In this document: positions 1-10,100 of the stretch, piece by piece
Layout: the number at the start of each line of letters is the position of its first letter
Numbering within the stretch: position 1 is the first letter of the stretch
From: Caprella mutica
Lineage: Eukaryota; Arthropoda; Malacostraca; Amphipoda; Caprellidae
Length of the DNA stretch: 64,000 bases
Direction: 5' to 3'
Assembly (NCBI GenBank): GCA_947561585.1
Contig: CANNZV010001611.1
Location: 62,001 to 126,000 of the forward strand
Program-made: the position numbers and the translations under genes
Notes under the pieces: model-generated
What the model was told of the DNA's origin: nothing
The model's database searches: none
What the model saw: only the letters and a program-made list of their open reading frames with translations

Positions 1-682
1 TGCACTCTCCTCACAAATCTTCTGGACATCTGCACTCTCCTCACAAATCTTCTGGACATCTGCACTCTCCTCACAAATCTTCTGGACATCTGCACTCTCC
101 TCACAAATCTTCTGGACATCTGCACTCTCCTCACAAATCTTCTGGACATCTGCACTCTCCTCACAAGTCATTGGGATAACTGCACTCTCCTCACAAGTCT
201 TCTGGACATCTGCACTCTCCTCACAAGTCTTCTGGACATTGGAACTTTCCTCAGAAGTCTTCTGGACATTGGCACTTTCCTCAGAAGTCTTCTGGACATT
301 GGCACTTTCCTCACAAGTCTTCTGGACATTGGCACTTTCCTCAGAAGTCTTCTGGACATTGGCACTTTCCTCAGAAGTCTTCTGGACATTGGCACTTTCC
401 TCAGAAGTCTTCTGGACATTGGCACTTTCCTCAGAAGTCTTCTGGACATTGGCACTTTCCTCAGAAGTCTTCTGGACATTGGCACTTTCCTCAGAAGTCT
501 TCTGGACATTGGCACTTTCCTCAGAAGTCTTCTGGACATTGGCACTTTCCTCAGAAGTCTTCTGGACATTGGCACTTTCCTCAGAAGTCTTCTGGACATT
601 GGCACTTTCCTCAGAAGTCTTCTGGACATTGGCACTTTCCTCAGAAGTCTTCTGGACATTGGCACTTTCCTCACAAATCTTT
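1..682. repeat. 30-bp minisatellite, about 23 copies, running off the window start
   Basis: The unit reads TGCACTCTCC TCACAAATCT TCTGGACATC, with a second sub-family (GGCACTTTCC, TCAGAAGTCT, TCTGGACATT) from about position 239 onward. Copies 1-8 and the later copies form two homogenised blocks. Because 30 is divisible by three, both strands stay open for about 165 codons, but the encoded 10-residue repeats have no start context or flanking exons, so I do not call them genes. The array ends near 682 in non-repetitive AT-rich DNA and probably continues upstream of the window. Confidence 0.97.
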
Positions 683-899
683 TTCCTCAATACGGTCTTT
701 GAAAGCTCAATCTTCCTTCGTTTGATAACTGAAATTTAAATGAAATCAAATTAAAAAAGCATAAAACTTCTCATCACATATGAAGCTCAGTCAATTAGTT
801 CATCGATACTTTATACGAGACATGTGCAATATAAAGAATAGAATTAAACAAAGGATATAGACTGTAGCTACTTTTTCATATTCACTAGCTACCACTAGA

Positions 900-1065
900 A
901 ATTAATTTAAGGTATCAGCATGGCTGGGGAGCTGGCTCCAGAGCTTTGAGCCAGAGCTAGCCAATTTTGGCGCACCGGAGCAGGAGCTGGAGCTTAGCTG
1001 AATGTGAAAACAGCGGAGCGGAGCTGAAGCTCTATCATTACAAGTAGCTCCAGGCTCCGGAAATT
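900..1065. repeat. GAGCT-rich dispersed repeat
   Basis: This GC-richer island in AT-rich DNA is built from overlapping GGAGCTGG, GAGCCAGAGCT and GGAGCGGAGCTGAAGCTC motifs in both orientations. It looks like a degenerate inverted repeat (MITE-like). No coding potential is seen. The AT-rich stretches on either side (683-899 and 1066-1195) hold nothing I recognise. Confidence 0.5.
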
Positions 1066-1194
1066 TAATATTTTTTACCTAACACTCTCGAATAAAAGCA
1101 CAAAATTGATTAATATGTTCTTTAATTGAAGAGTTACTGACTAGTTAAACTACACCTTTTTAACTTTAATTTAAAACAATTTAAGTTTAAATTA

Positions 1195-2047
1195 AAATAA
1201 GTCAAGTTATATTTTAAATAGTTAAACTTAAATTTGAAATATTTCGAGTTTAATTTGAAATATTTCGAGTTTGATTTGAAATATTTCAAGTTTAATTTTA
1301 AAAAGTTAAAGTTGAATATAAAATAAATGGAGATTTAATTTAAAAATCAAATTCTATGGGCCCTCGATATCACACATAGGAAGCTCTGTCCTAATATCAT
1401 TATATCAGTAATGGGAGGGAATGAGAGTAGTGATAAGTGAGAGAAATGAGAGAAGCAAGATGAGAGTAGTGAGAATTTAGTGAGATGAAAGAATTAAGAT
1501 GAGAGAAGTGAGTGAAATGAGACAAGTGAGTGAAATGAGACAAGTGAGTGCTCAAGAGAGTATTCACTAAGTACTCTCACTACTCTTCACTTATTACCGT
1601 ATATATCACACTTAACAACTACAGTTGTAACATTGTTCACTTCTCTAATTTCACTAAGTCTTCTATTTCGCTAAGCTCTCATTTTACTCACTTGACTCAA
1701 CCAATTCTATCCTCTCACAGCTCACTACTCTCATTTCATTTCTCTCATCCCACTAAATTCTCATTGTTCTCATCCCATTTCTCTCATCTCTTCTCATTAC
1801 AGTCACTTCTCTCATTCCTCTACTCTCATCTCACTAAATTCTCACTTCACTACTCTCACTATCACATTCCCTTCCATTACTAATATGATGATATTAGTGC
1901 AGAGCTTCCTATGTGTGATATCGAAAGTCCATAGAATTTTAATTAATCTTCACTTATTTTATAATCAACTATAACTTTTTTAAATTAAACTTGAAAAGTT
2001 GAAATATTTCAAATTTAAGTTGAACTATTTTAAATATAACTGAATTT
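1195..2047. mobile_element. Large foldback (long inverted-repeat) element
   Basis: The two halves are imperfect inverted complements over arms of roughly 400 bp. The left arm (1195-1530) has AT-rich blocks such as GAAATATTTCGAGTTT, then GATATCACACATAGGAAGCT at 1366-1385, then a GAGAGAAGTGAGTGAAATGAG purine tract. The right arm (about 1680-2047) repeats these in reverse complement (AGCTTCCTATGTGTGATATC at about 1904-1923) with a CTCTCATTTCACTC pyrimidine tract. No transposase is encoded. Target duplications are not obvious, so the family is unassigned. Confidence 0.8.
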
Positions 2048-2429
2048 CACTCACAGATGGAAGTGGAAAAGAAGAGGTGAAAGTAAATGAAGCCTACGAG
2101 CCTACCTAACACTTAACCTCGTAGTTGAAGAGCATAACCCTAGTGCTATCTATCCTCTAAAACTGCAAGTAGCGCTTAAAAAATGATAAACATGGTAAAA
2201 AAAAGATAATCCAAATTACAACAGTTCAGGGCCCAAAGGACACCATCCCCTTTCCCTTCCTTTCACCACAGACAGTTTCAGGATAGAGCCACTGGTGGCT
2301 CATAAAATGATAGAAATGGCAGAATTATGATAGATTATCATTGTAATACCTAGCTATATGCCAATATCACAAAAAAAAACTGTTTGTCTCTATTTGAGTC
2401 AATTGACAGTAAATGGAAATAGAACTTAC

Positions 2430-2601
2430 CTGGTAAATTGATGATTTCAGCTTCATACCACTTTCCATCTTTGTATCGACATTCTATACAGGAACCTATC
2501 TTCAAAGACAAGTTTTCTGGGACCTTAATTCGTTGAAGTGATGCATTATATAAAATTCCGTCTTCCTTAAATTTTACTTTATACATTATGTTTTCATTTA
2601 T
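2430..2601 (-). CDS. Internal exon of a Tudor-like domain protein (partial gene)
   Basis: On the minus strand an acceptor (TTTCAG at 2602-2607) opens a 172-nt exon that closes at a GTAAGT donor just below 2430. The reading is INENIMYKVKFKEDGILYNA, followed by a segment ending WYEAEIINLPG. The GSCIECRYKDGKWYEAEI core (a Tudor-barrel-like pattern of small residue, basic/acidic turn, aromatic pair and EA) suggests a chromatin or methyl-lysine/arginine reader. The order of a YKVKF strand before the second barrel is reminiscent of the linker between the tandem Tudor domains of UHRF1-type proteins, but this is only a guess. The ATG inside the exon is probably not the start codon. Flanking exons were not found; downstream ones would lie at lower coordinates or outside the window. 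Confidence 0.5.
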
Positions 2602-2799
2602 CTGAAAGAATAAACATCAAAATAATGAAGCAGCAAATTTTTAGTACTTAAACAATCAGGTTCCTATCCACGAACCTAAATAAAAGGCAATCAGGTTGAG
2701 CAAATAATAATATAAAACAAATAACTAAATTAATTATATTTCAATGAAATATTCACAGAGCAGTATTTATAAACACTATTGAGAAAATATTTGTAAAAA

Positions 2800-5380
2800 T
2801 TTACCCAAGATTGTGGAATTTACCATTTACCATGAAATACAAACTGGGTATCATAGATATCATCATATCTCTAATTCTGTTCTCAGCAAAATTAATGTAA
2901 ATATAGAAATTAATTCAAGTATTCGTAGCAAAATTAACATAAATAAAGGTATTAATTCAATACTTTTAGGAGAAATATCCCAAATATCTCTCATATTCTG
3001 TAAACTGGAACTTTTTGGCGAATCTACTGTCGAATAAAGTCAGGAGGATTTTGTGCACCAAATGCCGAAATACAGACTGGACTACCTAACTAGTTTACTG
3101 TTTAGCTACAATGCCAGTCAGCAGTCTGCAGGATTCTGCAACAAGATCTTTGAGTTTGAGACAAATTCCTAATTACGTAATTCTTATGTTTTATCACTTT
3201 TATATAATGTTTACATGTCAATATTGGATAATTAGTCGCCAGGTAAACTTGACAACTTCATGCATCTTTTGCAGACTGGCTGGCATGTTTAAAAGGCTGG
3301 GGAATTGTAAGCCAATTTTTAAGCAAAAATTACACAAACATCCTGAGCCCAGTCTGTATTTAGTGCACAAAATTCCGCTGACTTTTTGAAAAAAATGAAA
3401 AAAATCCACCATAAATTTCCAGTAATTTGGCTGATCTACCAACATTTTATCCATTTTTCTATCAAAAAATAATGGTAACATCTAACATAGGAATAACTAG
3501 CTATAAATCCACAGACTCAGTCAGAATATCATTTTCAATGGAGAAAAATCTCACAGACAAGTCGGTGGAATTTACCATGAATTCATGAAATACAGTCTGG
3601 TCCTGAGCCAAGCCATGGCTCATTTTTTGAAGATTTCAAGCCAAAATTAACATGGGAACATTATTAACACCAGATTGTATTTGGTGGTAAATTCCAAAGA
3701 TATCTCAGGAGATATTCAATTTCTCTAATAAAAAAATTCCTGCAATGTCTGAAGATATTTAGCTATTAATTCCTATATTACCATTAATTTTTGGAGGAGA
3801 AACTGGAAAAATGTTGGAGGACTAGACAAATTAATGAAAAATGTTGGCAGCTATTTCTCAGATTTTTGAAAAAGTCAGAGGAGTTCAGTACAGTGTGCAC
3901 CAAATACAAACTTGTATTAACATAGGAATTAATACAAAAATTATAACTAATTAGACATACCTATCTAAATTTTAAAATTTTGACCTTATGAAATTGAAGC
4001 CAATTAATTGGCTTTAACTGACAAGGTCAAAATTTAGATAGGTATGTCTAATATGTTACTAACATAGGGCACCGGCACACCGTCATCATGTCATGGCCAG
4101 TCTGCCAGTCTGCAGAATATGTGAGATATTTGGGATATTCTCTCCGAACAATTTTGAATTAATTCCTATATTTACATTAATTTTGCTACAAACATTTCTG
4201 AATTAATTCCTATATTTACATTAATTTTGCTACGAACAGATTTAGAGATCCCTACGAACACCTAACCAGTTTCTGCAGACTGGCCAGTCTGCAGAATATG
4301 GAACATTTTTCCAAGACTCTCTGCGGGAGTTTTTGATTGAATTTTAGAAATTGGAGATCTCTGCGGGAGATCTTGAATTAATTCCTATGTTACCATTAAT
4401 TTAGCTGCGGGAGATTTTGAATTAATTCCTATGCTACCATTAATTTAGCTGCGGGAGATTCTAAATCTGCTGCTGAGAGTCAGAGAGCAGCTCTCTCTCA
4501 ATTTAAAGTCTCTGCGGGAGAAGAGACGCATTCTGCAGACTGGTGTCATGGGTGTTCTGAGTGTTCTTCAAGAAATCCTTTAATTTGGCTCGGTAAAATG
4601 CAATTAAATATAGGAGGAAATTAACTTATTAAGGATTGTTTTAACAGAAAATGTAAAAAATGTGCCATATGGCCAGTCTGCAAAGCATGCACAATCAGTC
4701 TCCAGATATTTAATATTTATGGCAATTTGTTTCCAAAAGATTTTCCAATTGTTTCCAAAAAAAATTCCAATTTATCTCCGAAATGACCAAAAATTTCAAA
4801 ATATTCTCCAATAAATGAATGTAAACATAGGAATTAATTAGGAAATTATCACCAGATAATAAATAATTCAGGATTCTATAGATATGCCAGGAAACTAATT
4901 TTTAACATTTTCTGTGCGAACAATCCTTAATTTCCTCCTATATTTACATGTATTTTACTGAGAACAAAAGCCAAATTACCTAGAGAAAGAAAGTTTTTTG
5001 TTTTTCCGATTTCCGGTTTTTCGTTTTTTCAATCTTTCGGGGCTTCTGATTTTTTATTTCTCAGATTTGATTATTTTTCCAATTTTTGCTATTTCCAGTT
5101 TATCCAGATTTTCTGTCTTCCGGATTTTGGTTTTCCAGATTTCTGTTTTTCCGTTTTTTTCGGATTAACGTTTCTCCAGTTGTTGTACAGTCTGGATTTT
5201 AAGGCATCAATAGTCGCCGACTCGACGGATAAACTTCACAACTTCATGCATCTTTTGCAGTCTGGGCTTCCACTGATTTTACAGTGGAATTTACTATTTA
5301 GAGCAATACTCTATTCTAAGGTTCTACCAAAGTTTGTGATCACTGATCAGTGCCCAATGGTGGATTTTTAGATAGGTAAG
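2800..5380. repeat. Composite repeat region with CTGCAGACTGG and TCTGCGGGAGA motifs
   Basis: Several short phrases recur in both orientations. These are CCAGTCTGCAGA/TCTGCAGACTGG (for example the palindromic junction near 4274-4295), GAATTAATTCCTATRTTWCCATTAATTT (at least six times, 2900-4450), CTGCGGGAGATTTTGAATTA in tandem at about 4320-4530, and AATTTACCATGAAATACA. Stretches around 4980-5170 are TTTTCCGATTT low complexity. No open frame is convincing. It is best read as layered degenerate non-autonomous elements. Confidence 0.6.
3951..4051. mobile_element. 101-bp hairpin MITE
   Basis: TTAGACATACCTATCTAAAT at 3951 is matched by its inverse ATTTAGATAGGTATGTCTAA ending at 4051, and the arms extend into AAATTTTGACCTT. 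TA lies outside each end, which would fit a Tc1/mariner-type MITE, though the superfamily is not proven. Confidence 0.75.
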
Positions 5381-5837
5381 AGAAGACCGTAGGCTAGCAA
5401 CTCTGAAACAAGGTTTAACTTCCACTTCCTATAGTTATTAGTACCGTACCTATAGCTATAAGGTCACTATAATCTATAGACTATAAATAAATTGATAAGT
5501 AAAGACTTAAAGAACTATGTACAACATTGTGTGCTACTTATAAATTATGGAACTACCAAACAAATGCCAAATAACACTAAGCATAGCTGGACAGCCCTGT
5601 TGTTGCACTTACAGAGTCTGTCAATTTCCGCGGTTCCGCCAGCCAATTTGTAAACAACCATGCCAAATACAGAGGTTTTCCCTACTTTCAGAGGTTTTTC
5701 CAGACTTCTTGAAATATAAATTAAATAACTATTTAAACACTATTTGATGATATAAATGTCATTTTCAAGCTCACAGCAATAGAATACCTCATGAATATTA
5801 CTTGAAATATAGTTTGTCACGAACGAAAAAATTAATA
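5381..5837. other. Non-coding interval, nothing recognised
   Basis: AT-rich DNA without convincing open frames, splice-flanked exons or repeats. Confidence 0.5.
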
Positions 5838-6237
5838 TTAAAAGTTGCCCATGGGAACAAAAAATGTGATCTATATAAAAAATAGAGTCCATATGGTCAT
5901 TTTCTTATTCTTCAGTATCAACTTCAGGGAAAAAATGTTATTTATATTGAAATTGAGCTTATAAGAACAAAGATATATACAAAACAAAATTACACCTCGC
6001 GGCGACTATTTCATCGGCTTGTCTCCGTGAGCCATCTCATCAGTACTGCCCGGGGGAACAAAAAACTATGATCCATATGATAAATCGAGTTCATATGATA
6101 CTTAATCACTTCTTCAGTATCGATTTCTGGGACAAAATGTCATTTTTATTTAAATCGAGCTTGTAGAAACAGAGATATATCCAAAACAATATTACACCTC
6201 GCGGCGACCATTTCATGGGCTTGTCTCCATGATGGAA
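5838..6237. repeat. Direct duplication of a ~200-bp unit (two copies)
   Basis: Copy one (about 5838-6035) and copy two (about 6050-6237) share the order GCCC(A/G)(T/G)GGGAACAAAAAA, GATC(C/T)ATAT, TTCTTCAGTATC, AAAATGT(C/T)AT, TTACACCTCGCGGCGAC and GGCTTGTCTCC. The CGCGGCGAC core is a GC island in AT-rich surroundings. No coding capacity is seen. Confidence 0.8.
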
Positions 6238-7133
6238 AGAATATTTCTATTTTCTGAAAGATGTGCTCGAAAATTGGACTTTAAGAGAAACATAAACTCC
6301 GATTTAAAGCTCATCGGTTGATCAATATGCCTTTTGATTTCTTAGAAATGTATAGAATTGTAATAAAAGTCATATAAAATTAGAAAGGGCTCAACTATTG
6401 TTCGTAGTCAATTTATATAACCATTATCAGTTTTTTGGTCTTTTTTCCGATACATATTTTAGATGAATGTAGATATCGAATTAATTTGATAAAGTCAGCA
6501 TACCTATCTACCTGTAAATTATACTACTTATGTAAATACCCCACATATACATTGTGTAATTTTTTGAAGCGGCTCCATTACATTAAAAAAAAGTTATGAA
6601 CATAAAACAAAATTGTAGCAAACTCTCAATTCAATCCAACATGTAAGTCTAGTTACTACTTTAAGATGTTAGAAGACTTTTTTGGAAAAAATGTCAAGAA
6701 TACTTTTTTCTTAGTCATAATAGAATAATAATTAATTGATGTCAAAGAGGGGCTAATGACAGGCAGGTACACCAAATTTGGGATTATTACACCCAGTAGG
6801 TTCGTAAATGTGCCCATGATCGGAAAAGGGTATGATAGAAATACAAATGGCATGAAACAAAGAAAACAAGAGGTCGTACAGTGTTTTTTTGTAATTATTA
6901 GAGTTTCCTGTATCGATGTAGAATACAAATAAGTTATCTACGTCTAAATAGAACCATCATTACGTTAGTTTGAAATCAATTTATCATTGGGTACCATTTC
7001 CGTTGAAATATCATTATTATAATAACAATAATGCACAATGAATATATTTTGATTGTAATGATCTGAAATACTTCTTAGTGATGTTTGTTTGAAATCTCCA
7101 TCTAGTAGTTGTAACATTCATTTTTCTCGCTAG
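6238..7133. other. Intergenic or intronic stretch upstream of the first cadherin exon
   Basis: AT-rich, with no supported exon or repeat. A 90-codon minus-strand open frame at 6656-6928 has no start context, splice signal or recognisable motif and is regarded as chance. Confidence 0.5.
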
Positions 7134-10100
7134 ATGCTGGTGGGTTAGATGTCAGTGATCCAGTGTGTGGCAACACTTTTACCATAGATGACGATGGCTA
7201 CCTAGTTCTCAACGCAATTCTAGATACGGAGTCATCTTTGCTATCCGTCGTTTGCATCCCACTCTTGGAAGAAGATGGCACCTACAAAGAAACTACGGCT
7301 TTATTCAATTTCATAGATGTCAATGAATTTACACCAGTTGTCAATTTGGCAACACCAGAAATCTATGTTTCAGAAAACGTGAGAATCAAATTTGGAGTAC
7401 ATAGAGGTTGTCCCTGAAATAACATTTTTAATCATAAAATTCACAAAAAAATATGGAATATCGGATGTTTGAAGTTGTGATACTCAAAATAAAATCAGTT
7501 TAATGATATCAAGTAGCAAAAACTTTTGGGATACACTGTATATATTTTAATCTTAATAATACCTAAAAGTAAGTTATCGTGCAATATACTCAATGATGCA
7601 ATTGTTGTATTAGGTTTTTGTATATATTTCTGCTAGTCAGTTATTTTCTTTTTAAACTCAAACTAAAACTAATACAGCTACAGCGTATCTTTTTAAAATC
7701 ATTGAATCCTCATATTTTCACAGAATCCCGTAAACCAGGTGATCAGTCAGTTCACAGTGACTGATCAAGACTACCATGAGACTGCGAGTCTACAATTCAA
7801 ACAGGTATGACGAGATGTTCTTCAGGATACAATTGTTCTATGTGTGAAATTATTCATTATAGTGTAAGTTCTTCTAGCTATCATTATTTTTTTTTTGTAC
7901 ATGCAATTGATTCTTCAGTATAGTATAATCTAATTTAGCTATACAGGTTGCGTAGAAAGTTCCCGATCATATAAAAAAGTTAATTTAATGAGTTGTGATG
8001 GATGAAATAAAACAAAACTTATCACACAATATCTCAATAAACTCATTTAATAGTTCTACCAATTATTTTTCAATGACCACCATTGGCGGCGATTACTCTC
8101 TCTCGAGTCTACCTCTGAAGCTCTTTACTGCTGCACAGAACATTTCTTGGGGAATTTTAGCCCATTGTCACTCGAGTGACTTCTTCAGAGTTTCCGTACT
8201 ATCATGAGCTGTTGCGCACGCTTTTTTCTCCAAGATGGACCACACACAAAAGTCCAGAGGGTTCAGGTCCGGCGATGAAGGAGGCCACAATTCCTTCCTC
8301 CAAAACGCAGGAAAGTGACGCTCACTCCAATCCTGAGCTTTGTTCGTTGTGTGCGAGGGCGCACCGTCCTGTTGAAAGGTAAAAGGCCTGTCCTTGATGT
8401 GCTTTTTCATCTCGACTTGTCCTGGAGTCAAAATATCCTTGATATTCGATTTTTCGTTAACTTTAGCGCCTTTTTTGACGAAAATGAGAGGAGATCTCCA
8501 ACTCTCAGAGATGGCAGCCCAAACCATCACAGAGACAGGCTTTTGGCGACGGAAAACAGTCTGTACGGATGGAAGGATACTGTCAGCACTTTTTGCCAAA
8601 ATTCTGTCGTTCTGGGAGTTGAATTTGGCCTCCACAGTGAACATTTTCTCATCCGAAAAGACTATCTCACCAACCTTCGTGCCATCTTTCATTGCATTCA
8701 AAAGAATCTTTGATCTGTCCAGCCTCTTCTGTTTCTGAAAGTCCGTGAGCTGTTGCATGTTGGTCATTTTGAAGGGGGACAACTTGAGGTCTTCTTTGAC
8801 GACGGTTCTCACACTTTTTTCGTCGATATCCATACTCTTAGCCATCTTTCTCATGCTTCGCTTGGGGTTCCTTCTTATCTGCTCCCTAATGGCTTTGATT
8901 TTGGTTGGAGTGCGTGCAGTGCTAGGTCGTCCACACCTGGGTCGATCACCTGTTGTCTCCAGTTGTTGGTAGCGTTCAACAGCATTCCAAACATTCGATT
9001 TCGGTGCTTTTAATAGCTTTACAATCTCTGGGTTTGTATTCCCCGCGCAGTGTAGCTGAATGATAGCCTCACGTTGACTCTTTTTACAAAAAAACAATGT
9101 AAATTTATCAAAATTTAGACCTGAAACATTAAAGTATATGATTATATAGGAAGAGAATGAGATATAAATGGAAAAATTTAGTAAATAAATAGCATCTTTA
9201 ATTTAAAAAATAATATTTGATCGGGGACTTTCTCCACACCCTGTAGTTCGTTAATACCTTGGCTACGACTGGTACACAGAAGGTGATACAATGTTCATAC
9301 CATATTCCATACCTACTTTACCTAGCCGCTGATTATTTTTGAATGGAGATAGAATTTCCTCTAGGTTTACGAGGAAGATAAAGACTTCTTATTTACTTCA
9401 GTATATTTAACACAACTCGTTAGAAGGATTTTATAATCGTTAATAGAATACATTGATAAGTGAAAACTGCAACAAATGAATGTTCTTAGTTAATCCAAAA
9501 AAGATAGAAAAAGAAAAATACCTAAATGAGAATAAGTTCAATTGACTTGAAAGAAGCAACGAAACTGAAAATGGACTAGGCTACTAACAAAACTATTACT
9601 CACTTTCTAAGAGCATATGAAATAGTTTATGATAGTTAGTGATAAATTAACGAACGTTGAAAGAACTTGCAATGCCATCTCAAAAAGTGCTGGACTATAA
9701 AACATTCGAAACATAGGTTTTTTACTATAGTAAAAGAAGTATAGAAGAATGATAGAAAATAGTCACTAACGGTTATATAATATATAGGTACCACCCCCTA
9801 CCAAACTAGTTTTCAAAGAGAGATACAATAAACCAAAACTGCTAGTCAATGACTGAGCTAGAAATGAACGATTCGATAGATATATGGTATATAGCACAGG
9901 TAAAGCTCATATATATAATCACATGCACTGATTCCTTCAATATTAATGTGACGCAATACACTTACCTATACCAGCGACTTTGACGCCAAAATAATACGAA
10001 TTGCATTGGATTAGAGTTACAATTTCGTCATTTTAAAACTGATTTCATTACATGTTATGGAAAGGAGTATTCGATATATATTGAATATTTAGTCGAATTG

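Noticed and set aside
1..682. CRISPR-like regular repeats
   Set aside because: Head-to-tail units without unique spacers in a eukaryotic genome; a minisatellite, not a CRISPR array.
168..739. Two long open frames across the 30-bp repeat (10-residue repeats on both strands)
   Set aside because: The repeat length is divisible by three, so frames stay open by chance. There is no start context, splice signal or flanking coding sequence.
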